This document shows positions 1-6,529 of a stretch of DNA of 20,161 nucleotides, one piece after another. Origin of the DNA: a virus; the IMG/VR virus record IMGVR_UViG_3300045932_000323, positions 1 through 20,161 of that record. The stretch is one strand, 5' to 3'. Made by a program: the position numbers and the translations under genes. The number at the start of each line of letters is the position of its first letter. Position 1 is the stretch's first letter. A model generated the notes under the pieces. That model saw only the letters and a program-made list of their open reading frames with translations. It was not told the DNA's origin and searched no databases.

Positions 1-84
1 CTCCCACATGCCATTGGAGCAGATGCCGACGAAGAGGCGGTCGGGTCGGAATACGTGGTTATTGGGTTGCGTCGAACCACGCAT
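1..84 (-). CDS. Partial gene downstream of the capsid gene, start only
   Basis: An open frame starts with ATG at 84 and runs off the window edge. Its 28 visible residues begin MRGSTQPNNHVFRPDRLFVG and include a plausible SNGMW stretch. A GGAGGAG ribosome-binding site lies at 97-103, 12 nt before the start, which is longer than usual. It is the next gene after the major capsid gene on the same strand, so a head or neck protein is possible, but nothing visible identifies the family. The start codon and its flanks lie inside a strong inverted repeat (37-97) that would form a hairpin in this transcript. The reading frame itself is inferred from its protein-like composition. Confidence 0.5.
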   Translation of the reverse strand, partial: MRGSTQPNNHVFRPDRLFVGICSNGMWE

Positions 85-87
85 TGC
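48..87. repeat. 40-nt palindromic element, copy 1
   Basis: Arms GGAATACGTGGTT (48-60) and AACCACGCATTGC (75-87) flank a 14-nt centre. Outer arms GCGGTCGGGT (37-46) and ACCCGACCGC (88-97) extend the inverted repeat. On the minus strand the element covers the start codon and first 13 codons of the partial gene at 84. The same arms and total length recur at 10706 and 14799. Confidence 0.7.
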
Positions 88-128
88 ACCCGACCGCTCC
101 TCCATCTTCTTTCCCCTCTCAGCTCACA

Positions 129-1331
129 TCAAGGAACGCTAAAGTTCCCGATGTACCCGTTCAGGTATTCGTGCTCCACCTCCAGCCCTGCCTCGGATTG
201 CCACATGCCCTTCCGAGTGTCGGCGTCGTTCTCCTGGATGTTGTCCTTGAACGTCGTATCGCGTCCGGCGAGCGGCCGGTAGACGATCGTGGACATGTCG
301 AGGAAGAACATCGACTTGCTGAACCGGGCATGGGTGTTGAAGAGTGGATGCGTCTTCACTGCCAGCGTGCAGGTCGGCGTGATCCACTTCGTCAGCCTCA
401 TCCCGTAGATGTCGATGACGCCGTCGTAGTTGATCCTGGTCGAGGCAGAGTTCCTCGCCAGCTTATTTAACGCCGTCCACGCGCTGTTGCCGCAGAAGAC
501 CAGCCGCTCATCTCCCGTCGAGTTCCCCGGCGTCCCTGACCCGTTATGGGTCACCAGGCCGTTGACGAAGTCGATGAAGTTGTCCTCGGTCGGCGTTGTG
601 GTGAAGATCGAGACGTTGGTGGTGATGAAGCTTCTGAGCCCGCCGGTGAACCGTTTCGGCTGCGTGCCGGTGAGGTCCTCGTACGGAACTCCCCAGAACC
701 AGGCCCACTCCATCCCGACCGAGTGGTCAAACGCCTTGCGCCTCTTATCGTTCATATAGGCGTCGCCGGTCCTGGTCCTCGTGTGGTCGGCGGTGCCGGT
801 GATACCGCAGGTGGTCTTGAAGATCTGCGTGTAGTTCCGGACCTTGGTCGGGTTTCTCTGCGAGATGTTCGGCGACTGCGTACCTTCCTGGAACGCATTG
901 CCGATCTTCGTCATGAAGCCGCCCGACGCCAGGCCTGCCGCAGTGGTGTTCGCAACACCTCGGGTGATGGTGAACGCGGTATCGCTGGTGACCGATGCGA
1001 CCTGAGCCAGTTCATTGTTGTAGGCCGAGACTTCCGTCTTCTCCATCAGGAGCACATCACCCACCACCAGGTCGAGTGCGCCTGCCGCAGTGGTCACCGC
1101 GGTCGAGCTCGCGGATAGATCCGCTGAGGTCGTGATCCGGACCTGGTTCAACCGCTCTTGGAACCAGGCGAACTCCGGATCATCCGTCGTCTGTTTCTTC
1201 GCCTTGGCCATGAGCGCCGTCAGTGGCGCCTGTCCGTTCGGGCTGGCCCATAGGATCAGCTCTCTGAAGTTCTTCGGCCTCTCGTCGGTAGCAAAGCTAC
1301 CGGTGCCACGGAGGCCTGCGAAGGCTGTCAT
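129..1331 (-). CDS. Major capsid protein, DUF5309 / SU10-like
   Basis: The 400-residue product is read as the main shell protein of the head. The N-terminus (residues about 22-40) contains FRELILWASPNGQAPLTAL, like the segment that opens DUF5309 capsid proteins. A beta-rich middle (about 70-130) contains alternating V/T/A stretches. The C-terminus ends LEVEHEYLNGYIGNFSVP, also in keeping with that group. Length fits the family. It starts immediately after the stop of the scaffold-like gene, and GAAGGAGA in the end of that gene supplies the ribosome-binding site. Scaffold followed by capsid is the classical gene order. The family assignment is from memory of conserved motifs, not a search. Confidence 0.85.
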   Translation of the reverse strand: MTAFAGLRGTGSFATDERPKNFRELILWASPNGQAPLTALMAKAKKQTTDDPEFAWFQERLNQVRITTSADLSASSTAVTTAAGALDLVVGDVLLMEKTEVSAYNNELAQVASVTSDTAFTITRGVANTTAAGLASGGFMTKIGNAFQEGTQSPNISQRNPTKVRNYTQIFKTTCGITGTADHTRTRTGDAYMNDKRRKAFDHSVGMEWAWFWGVPYEDLTGTQPKRFTGGLRSFITTNVSIFTTTPTEDNFIDFVNGLVTHNGSGTPGNSTGDERLVFCGNSAWTALNKLARNSASTRINYDGVIDIYGMRLTKWITPTCTLAVKTHPLFNTHARFSKSMFFLDMSTIVYRPLAGRDTTFKDNIQENDADTRKGMWQSEAGLEVEHEYLNGYIGNFSVP

Positions 1332-2129
1332 TTACGAGTCTCCTTCTTCCCACAGTAAAAGTTCCTCGAACACGTTCTTCTCCTTCGGAGCAGACGGCGC
1401 TGTCTTCCCTACACCCGCGGGCGCAGGTGGAGCCGCCTTCTTCTGGACCTTCGCGTGTCCGTTCGGTTTCGCAGTACCTGTCGTGCTGAGGCCTAACGTC
1501 TGCATCGAGATCGCCCCGATGTCGGCGATAGCTTGCTCCGTGGTCGCGCTCGGATTGGTCTGCCTGTAGACCTTCGCGATGCGTCCCACTGCCTCCTTGC
1601 GGTCTTTGAGCTCGGGCCAGCGCTCGTCAAATTGACTTTCAGCTGAAGTGTGTTGACTGCGCTGTGCCTCGAACGCGAGCACCGCAACTGGGAGCTGAGT
1701 AAACAATGCCCTGATGCTCGACTCGTATACCTCGGCATGAAGCTTTGCCGCCATACGAGCCATCACCTTGGCTGTGTCCTCCCCGATAGTCTCCTTCTCC
1801 TCCGGCGTCACCGCCTGCTCGTAGTTCATCGAGAGCTCGGCAATGAACGCTTCCTTCTGGAGGCGCAGCTGTTCCGCCCTCTGATCTGGCGTCAGCTCTT
1901 CCTTCGGCTTCTCCTCCTCCTTCTTCTCCGGCTCCTTCTTTGGAGCTTCCTCCTCTTTCACCTCTTCTTCTGGAGGCACTTCCGCCGGCACTTCCGCCGG
2001 GGTCTCCGTAGGAGTTTGGGCAACGTCCTCGTCTCCTTCTTCCAGGAAGGAAAGGTCGAACGCTTCAGTCTCGGCCGGCTCCGGAGCTGCTGCCGTCGGC
2101 GCCGCTACGTCCGGCATATCAGTCGCCAT
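1332..2129 (-). CDS. Acidic scaffold-like head assembly protein
   Basis: The 265-residue product has an Ala/Pro/Glu-rich disordered N-terminus (residues about 7-80) with runs of Glu, Lys and Pro. A helical, probably coiled-coil centre follows (about 85-150, then 160-215). A Lys/Ala/Pro linker and a short acidic tail, FEELLLWEEGDS, close the protein. This composition and the position directly before the capsid gene are typical of phage scaffolding proteins, which guide capsid assembly and then leave. No protease catalytic motif is visible, so a scaffold-protease fusion is unlikely. It abuts its neighbours on both sides, implying co-translation. Function is inferred from context and composition. 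Confidence 0.65.
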   Translation of the reverse strand: MATDMPDVAAPTAAAPEPAETEAFDLSFLEEGDEDVAQTPTETPAEVPAEVPPEEEVKEEEAPKKEPEKKEEEKPKEELTPDQRAEQLRLQKEAFIAELSMNYEQAVTPEEKETIGEDTAKVMARMAAKLHAEVYESSIRALFTQLPVAVLAFEAQRSQHTSAESQFDERWPELKDRKEAVGRIAKVYRQTNPSATTEQAIADIGAISMQTLGLSTTGTAKPNGHAKVQKKAAPPAPAGVGKTAPSAPKEKNVFEELLLWEEGDS

Positions 2130-2420
2130 CTATTCCTCCATCTTCCTCTGCTCAACCATCATCTCGAGATCCTGACTCAGTCCAGCGAGGAGCGACTCGA
2201 CCGTGCTCATCGCCCACTGGAAGCCAGCGAGGTTCCCCTGCAGCGAACACACATCAAAGGCTTGATCCTGTGAGCGAATCACTTGCTCTACGATCTGCCT
2301 CTTCAACGCATGCTCCCTGACCTTCCAGGTTGCCAAGAGCATCCGATAGCCAGGATGCTGCTGCAGCTCCTCATAGGTAGCGATGTCCGTACGGACCTGG
2401 TCTTCTATGTCTTCGGCCAT
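2130..2420 (-). CDS. Small helical protein before the scaffold gene
   Basis: The 96-residue product is charged, predicted mostly helical and without a membrane segment or recognised motif. Its start overlaps the end of the methyltransferase gene by 16 nt, and its stop abuts the scaffold-like gene. It is therefore translated as part of the head operon. A small protein with a long helix (Q/E/R/L-rich, residues about 25-60) before the scaffold could be an assembly cofactor, but I do not recognise the family. Confidence reflects the existence of the gene, not its function. Confidence 0.7.
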   Translation of the reverse strand: MAEDIEDQVRTDIATYEELQQHPGYRMLLATWKVREHALKRQIVEQVIRSQDQAFDVCSLQGNLAGFQWAMSTVESLLAGLSQDLEMMVEQRKMEE

Positions 2421-3046
2421 GCCATCACCACATCCCAGTTCTCAGGAAGATACTCATACCGAAACACCACCTCCATTCCTTCACTCTCCAACAGCTTCCG
2501 CGCCTGCGCCGGATTTAGTCCGTACCGCCTAGCACAGTCGTTCTCCTCCAAGATCACGACCGGCTTGAAGGTCCGAATAGTGTCGATCGCGCCACGCACG
2601 GCAAACAACTCGTACCCTTCGCAGTCGAACTTCAGCAGTCCAGCGCTCTCCAGATATAGTGCATCGAGCGGGATAATAAGGGCGATCCCGTTCGCTCCCC
2701 CGATGTGCGACCGACCTCCTGATAGATGGGTAAAGCCGGCTCGTCGAGTCTCCTCCCCCAGAGCCGCCGGAAACACGGCCACGTTTGTGTGCATCTCCAG
2801 GTTACGATACAGGCAATGGACCAGGATCGGATCCGGCTCGAACGCGTACACCTGGTCGAACAGGAAGCACAGCGGTCGGGTCCAATCGCCGATGTAGGCT
2901 CCCACATCCACCGCTGTTTCCCTGTGAGTGACGTAGTTCATCGCCTCCTTAATGGTGACATCGTCCCGATTACCGAGCTTCTCAACCATCTGCCGATCAG
3001 GCTCGGGACACCAGAACTGCCCTGCCATTACCAACTGCTCACGCAT
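2405..3046 (-). CDS. FkbM-family SAM-dependent methyltransferase
   Basis: The 213-residue product carries the methyltransferase fold signature: motif I AVDVGAYIGDWT (45-56) for S-adenosylmethionine binding, VYAFEPDP (66-73) with the acidic ribose-binding position, then LKFDCEGYE (138-146) and PVVILEEN (162-169). These are the hallmark segments of FkbM-type enzymes, which commonly O-methylate sugars or small molecules. Length is normal for a single-domain member. It overlaps the endolysin gene upstream by 8 nt and the next gene by 16 nt, so it is embedded in the late operon. Its substrate is unknown. Methylation of a host surface glycan or of a virion component are two possibilities. Confidence 0.85.
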   Translation of the reverse strand: MREQLVMAGQFWCPEPDRQMVEKLGNRDDVTIKEAMNYVTHRETAVDVGAYIGDWTRPLCFLFDQVYAFEPDPILVHCLYRNLEMHTNVAVFPAALGEETRRAGFTHLSGGRSHIGGANGIALIIPLDALYLESAGLLKFDCEGYELFAVRGAIDTIRTFKPVVILEENDCARRYGLNPAQARKLLESEGMEVVFRYEYLPENWDVVMAWPKT

Positions 3047-3467
3047 TCCGCGGCTCCTCCTTCACTGGCGGGTAGGCGATCCACGGGAGCTGGAAATGCC
3101 CGCCGTCTGGGAAGCTTTCCCAGTTCCCTCCCCACTCGACCAGCACCCCGATTTCCTGCGCCGCTGGATACACCCCCGAGGCCCACAAGATTCGATAGAG
3201 GGGCCAGTCCCATCTGACCTCTCCTCCCAGGAGCACTGCCAGGTCCACCGCATGACCTGTCAAGTGCCGGGAATTGAGGGTGGTCGATGCCCCAGCGGAC
3301 AGCAACAGCTCCTGTCGTTTCATCGAGCGAGTGCCCTCGAGTACCTTGAAGTCCAGCGGACTGATCTCGATGGCCCGCTCGATTACCTGGACGAGATGCT
3401 CATGCACCCCCTTCAGGTTCTCCTTCGACTCCCTCGAGAGCTTCCAAGGCGGTCCGTTGCTAGGCAT
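3039..3467 (-). CDS. Peptidase M15-family endolysin
   Basis: The 142-residue product is a single-domain zinc peptidase that would cut peptidoglycan peptide bridges at lysis. The motif SRHLTGHAVDLAV (66-78) gives the His68 and Asp75 zinc ligands. DGGHFQL (121-127) gives the third ligand, His124, with the family's usual Trp/Gly-rich lead-in (EWGGNW, 111-116). I chose ATG 3467 because GGGAGG lies just upstream; a 12-residue extension to 3503 has no such support. The gene follows holin and lipoprotein candidates, which supports a lysis role. It overlaps the preceding small gene and the FkbM gene by 8 nt each. Confidence 0.85.
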   Translation of the reverse strand: MPSNGPPWKLSRESKENLKGVHEHLVQVIERAIEISPLDFKVLEGTRSMKRQELLLSAGASTTLNSRHLTGHAVDLAVLLGGEVRWDWPLYRILWASGVYPAAQEIGVLVEWGGNWESFPDGGHFQLPWIAYPPVKEEPRNA

Positions 3468-3639
3468 TATTCCATTCCTCCCTCGCTGCCTTGTAGTCAG
3501 CAATGAGCTCTCGGTACTTCTCAGCCACCTCCTCGTCCGACATGTCCTCCGCCTCCTTCACCAATGCAGTCAGCTTCAGAGAATACTCAAGCGCCTGACC
3601 GATCGAGCCGACGATCAAGGCAATCAAGGCGGGGTTCAT
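3460..3639 (-). CDS. Small protein in the lysis cassette
   Basis: A 59-residue frame begins MNPALIALIVGSIGQALEYS and ends KAAREEWNNA. The N-terminal 20 residues are moderately hydrophobic, and the rest is a charged helix. GGAGGAGAAG sits just before the ATG. The start overlaps the lipoprotein stop (ATGA-type, 3636-3639), and the stop overlaps the endolysin start. That tight coupling argues that it is translated. A short N-terminal hydrophobic segment followed by a charged helix in a lysis cassette raises the possibility of an inner-membrane spanin-like or anti-holin role, but this is inference only. Confidence 0.65.
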   Translation of the reverse strand: MNPALIALIVGSIGQALEYSLKLTALVKEAEDMSDEEVAEKYRELIADYKAAREEWNNA

Positions 3640-3938
3640 TTCTTCTCCTCCAGCGTCAGCAGCAGAACTGCGTTGGTCGCCGCACTCACTCGGGAGATGG
3701 CATCGTAGATGTCCTCGGGCGGCTCTCCCAGACAGAGCTCATCAACGGCTGAGTTGCTCTTATCCACCAGCTGGATCTGCTCCTTGGTGAGCTGCCCCTC
3801 TGCCTTCATCGGGGTCAGGACTCGGAGGGCATTCGCATACGCCTTGCAGCTTGCCCCGAGCGCCAAGGTCGCTTTCGGCACGAGCGAATGCTCGCACGCC
3901 GGCAGCAGCAAGAGCAGCAAAAGACTGAGCTTCTTCAT
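3636..3938 (-). CDS. Small lipoprotein in the lysis cassette
   Basis: The 100-residue product begins MKK, has a leucine-rich hydrophobic core (4-11) and a lipobox LPAC with lipidated Cys15. It should be exported and anchored by a lipid. The mature part has two more cysteines (about 31 and 69) and a helical C-terminus. Both junctions overlap by a few bases, with the holin candidate upstream and a small gene downstream. A lipoprotein beside holin and endolysin suggests an outer-membrane spanin or other lysis accessory. It lacks the proline-rich character of classical Rz1, so the spanin label remains tentative. Confidence 0.75.
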   Translation of the reverse strand: MKKLSLLLLLLLPACEHSLVPKATLALGASCKAYANALRVLTPMKAEGQLTKEQIQLVDKSNSAVDELCLGEPPEDIYDAISRVSAATNAVLLLTLEEKK

Positions 3939-4150
3939 TTATTTTGCTCCGGCTTATACGTGTTGGCCGGTGCATAGTAGGTCGTAAGCATGGCGAGAAT
4001 CGCCGATATAATAACCTCCATCGGCGCCTCAATCGTGGAGGTGTCCAACCCTGCCTGCCAACAGGCCCACGAGATGATCTTCGCCAGGGCACTCCCCACC
4101 CCTGCTCCGATCCCAGCTGCTTGCGCTTTGGTAGCCGTCATCTCCGCCAT
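3935..4150 (-). CDS. Holin-like membrane protein
   Basis: The 71-residue product has two candidate membrane segments: a glycine-rich GIGAGVGSALAKIISWACW (about 13-31) and MEVIISAILAMLTTYYAP (about 44-61). A hydrophilic tail ending KPEQNK follows. Size, membrane segments and position at the head of the lipoprotein/endolysin cassette fit a holin, which would permeabilise the inner membrane to release or activate the endolysin. It abuts the small gene upstream and overlaps the lipoprotein start by 4 nt. No named holin family is recognised, so the call rests on context. Confidence 0.65.
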   Translation of the reverse strand: MAEMTATKAQAAGIGAGVGSALAKIISWACWQAGLDTSTIEAPMEVIISAILAMLTTYYAPANTYKPEQNK

Positions 4151-4396
4151 CTAGGTCACCTTTCCCATGTAAACTCCTGCCCCTGTCATTATCGAGCAAC
4201 TTAACCCCGATGGAAACCTCTGCACCAGGATCACCGTCTGATCCTTCTCCCGATACCACAGCTCTCCCACCGAGGTATCCTTCAACTGGTGCTGTTGCAC
4301 CACCTCCATTCCCCTTCCCTTCAGCAGTCTTTCCATCTCCCTAGAGGGAGAACAGTTGGTAACGGACCAGAGGACCGCTACTGTCAGCTCAAGCAT
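4151..4396 (-). CDS. Small unknown protein between portal and holin
   Basis: The 81-residue product begins MLELTVAVLWSVTNCSPSRE; the first 12 residues are hydrophobic but short for a membrane helix. The remainder contains GELWYREKDQTVILVQRF, likely beta strands. A GGAGG ribosome-binding site precedes the ATG. It is separated from the portal stop by 48 nt that contain one of the stop-anchored hairpins, then runs directly into the holin candidate. I do not recognise the family. Confidence 0.65.
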   Translation of the reverse strand: MLELTVAVLWSVTNCSPSREMERLLKGRGMEVVQQHQLKDTSVGELWYREKDQTVILVQRFPSGLSCSIMTGAGVYMGKVT

Positions 4397-4412
4397 TTTT
4401 GGTACCCTCCGC

Positions 4413-4447
4413 CTAGCACTCGCCGAGCGCCGGAGGTGCTCAGGTTA
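4413..4447 (-). repeat. Stop-anchored hairpin, copy after portal gene
   Basis: On the transcribed strand the portal stop TAA is followed by CCT and then GAGCAC; GTGCTAGG lies further on, with CCGGCGCTCGG between them. The outer arms AGCAC/GTGCT can pair around a larger loop than in the other copies. The left side (TAACCTGAGCAC) matches the family consensus. It sits just before the ribosome-binding site of the next gene. Confidence 0.55.
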
Positions 4448-6352
4448 CGCTGCTGGCCCAACATTCCTACCTACCACTCCCAACGGTACCTCCCGTCTGT
4501 TCCCCACTGTCGGTAGCTCGGGCCCCGCACCTGCCATTGACATACCCGGAGCCATCGGAGGAGCCACCTGCACCTTAAACCTGTTAATGTTCCTCAACCC
4601 TGCAAGCTGTGCAACCCACGAGAAAATCCCTGCGATATCATATTGCTGCCCAATTTGCGGGACAGATCCCGCGACCTGGAACATCTCTCGCCAGAGGGTC
4701 GCCTGTGCCAGTCTATCTATCGGCATCGTCCCATCGACTGGCACATAGTCGAACTCCCCAGCCAGCATCATCGGATTGACCTGGATAAACTCCATATTCC
4801 GCCACTGGTCCCCAGCAATGAGGAGTTTCTGCTCTGCTCTGTAGAACTGCTGCGAGTTCGACAGCAAAGCTCCGCCCAGCGGGGCAAAACCCATTGCGGA
4901 GAAGTACTCCGTATTCGTCTTCATCCTGCCCGCTGCACCAGCTGTTGACGACCTGATCTCCGTAGCTGTCTTCCTTCCCCCTGGGTTCACCACCCCCATC
5001 GTATTGGCCGAAGCGCCAATGAGGCGTCCGCACAGATCCTCCAACAGTCTAAGGTCCTGGATATTCTGCTGCGTCACATCCGCCACGGGCAGCTGCGCCA
5101 GTACCGTCCGCACGTCAGTCCCGGAATAGCTCGGGTTGAGCCGGAAGATCCTCCCTGGACCTTTCTTCTTAAAGTCCGGGGTCATCAACCTTGCCGTATC
5201 CGCAACGAACGTCCCGTTGAGGATAGCTCTCACGTTATAGAAATGCACATTGACGAGCCAGGTCATCAGATAGTTCAGCGGATCAAGCATCTCCAGCACG
5301 CCTCTCGAGGAGATGGAATACGGATCCACCTCGTACTCGAGAACCTCATAAGGGTAACGGTCGTGAATATGGCCAAAGGGCCGAGCCTCGATCAGCAGCT
5401 CGTCATTCCACCACGTAAATACCCATTTCTCCGGAGTCGTTGCTCCTGCCGAAAGTCCCCATTGCGCTGGGATAAGGTTCACGTAATATTCGTGGCACTC
5501 AATAAAACCTGGGCCCTCGGGCAGCACCCCAGATCCGAGGTTTAAATCCGGATATTCCTTCCCCGGCACCGAGCTCACGATGCTCTCGCCGCCGAATGCT
5601 CTCGAGGTTCGCTTCTTTAACTCTTCGACGTTGAAGTACCTTCCTTCAGCTTCTCCAATAACGATATCGTTCCACGAGGGTCGTACGATCCGACCGCAGA
5701 ATTCGCCCCGCTGGAGCTCGGACAGTGAGACCCTTGGATCTGGTCGAAAGTCTCGTGGATGAACGTTGAAGAGCCGATTTCCAGCGTACCCTGGTAGCGT
5801 CTCTCGAACGATGGCTCGCTCGGGTCGGGCTTTCTCGATGGGAACACCTTCCACCTCCACTGGCCGCTCTTCGTAGCGTGCAATAGTCTTGACCTCCTCG
5901 GCCCAATAATGACCCAATATTCCCCTTCCATAATAACCTACATCCATCAGCCAGCCCCAAAGCGGGAGGCTCCTCCCTCGGGCCATCTGATAATTAATCA
6001 GGGCCTCAACTGCCAGAACATTATCCTCCGGTCCCTCCGACAGCGACATATACTGGAAGATGGGAGAGCGGGAGAGGAAGACCGAGGTCCAATAGGTATG
6101 CGCTGTCAACAGCGTAGCCGTGGAGAACGGAATGTTAATCTGCACATATTCTATCTCCCCTGCCCGGCGTTCCGCTTTCGCTGCCGCGACTTTTTCCGTA
6201 TCCGGACTGTATGCTCTATATAGCTTATCCGCCTCGAGCAGCCTATCTTCTATCTTCCCATGTCCCTCATCTGCCAGCTTCCTTCTCGAGGCGAGCGCCT
6301 CCACCACCTTCTGATGTTTCTCTCCTCCAAAGGGGATCTTGAGGGAGAACAT
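4445..6352 (-). CDS. Portal protein
   Basis: The 635-residue product is read as the dodecameric portal through which DNA enters the head. Supporting signs are the length, the position after the large terminase and before scaffold and capsid, Trp/Tyr-rich segments in the first third (WGWLMDVGYYGRGILGHYW), and a helical hinge with RKTATEIRSSTAGAAGR at about residue 460-480, as seen in SU10/T7-like portals. I chose the ATG at 6352 (MFSLKIPFGG). An in-frame extension to 6400 adds 16 residues that overlap a possible small gene and look unlike a protein start. The C-terminus is Pro/Gly-rich and probably flexible. Confidence 0.85.
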   Translation of the reverse strand: MFSLKIPFGGEKHQKVVEALASRRKLADEGHGKIEDRLLEADKLYRAYSPDTEKVAAAKAERRAGEIEYVQINIPFSTATLLTAHTYWTSVFLSRSPIFQYMSLSEGPEDNVLAVEALINYQMARGRSLPLWGWLMDVGYYGRGILGHYWAEEVKTIARYEERPVEVEGVPIEKARPERAIVRETLPGYAGNRLFNVHPRDFRPDPRVSLSELQRGEFCGRIVRPSWNDIVIGEAEGRYFNVEELKKRTSRAFGGESIVSSVPGKEYPDLNLGSGVLPEGPGFIECHEYYVNLIPAQWGLSAGATTPEKWVFTWWNDELLIEARPFGHIHDRYPYEVLEYEVDPYSISSRGVLEMLDPLNYLMTWLVNVHFYNVRAILNGTFVADTARLMTPDFKKKGPGRIFRLNPSYSGTDVRTVLAQLPVADVTQQNIQDLRLLEDLCGRLIGASANTMGVVNPGGRKTATEIRSSTAGAAGRMKTNTEYFSAMGFAPLGGALLSNSQQFYRAEQKLLIAGDQWRNMEFIQVNPMMLAGEFDYVPVDGTMPIDRLAQATLWREMFQVAGSVPQIGQQYDIAGIFSWVAQLAGLRNINRFKVQVAPPMAPGMSMAGAGPELPTVGNRREVPLGVVGRNVGPAA

Positions 6353-6357
6353 CTCTA

Positions 6358-6426
6358 TTATCCCAGCACGAGATGGAGAGCAACGCCGAGCGTCAAACAA
6401 GCAAAGATACTACCAAGGATTATCAT
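6358..6426 (-). CDS. Possible 22-residue membrane peptide
   Basis: A tiny frame encodes MIILGSIFACLTLGVALHLV plus LG, almost entirely hydrophobic, ending 5 nt before the portal start. A GGTGAG stretch precedes the ATG. Its stop region (GGGATAATAGAG) doubles as the portal's upstream sequence. It may be a real membrane micro-protein, a translational leader for the portal gene, or chance. No homology can be judged at this length. Confidence 0.35.
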   Translation of the reverse strand: MIILGSIFACLTLGVALHLVLG

Positions 6427-6469
6427 ACTCACCAAACTGAACGACTCGCCTCCAGGAGTCACAGGGTTC

Positions 6470-6529
6470 CACCGAGCACCGCTCAACCGAGCGCCGCAAC
6501 TCAACCTAGCGCCTGCGGCGCTCAGCTTA
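6470..6529 (-). repeat. Stop-anchored hairpin with tandem right arms, after large terminase
   Basis: On the transcribed strand the terminase stop TAA (6529-6527) is followed by GCT, then GAGCGCC-GCA-GGCGCT-AGGTTGAG. The right arm is then repeated as GGCGCTCGGTTGAG and, degenerately, GGTGCTCGGTGG. This is the only copy with a tandem series of right arms. Confidence 0.7.

Noticed and set aside
546-1118. A 190-residue plus-strand open frame
   Set aside because: It is antisense to the capsid gene, Arg/Gly/Val-rich as expected for a mirrored frame, with no ribosome-binding site.
1650-2273. A 207-residue plus-strand frame rich in Leu and Arg
   Set aside because: It mirrors the Glu/Lys-rich scaffold gene, so the Leu/Phe runs are antisense artefacts.
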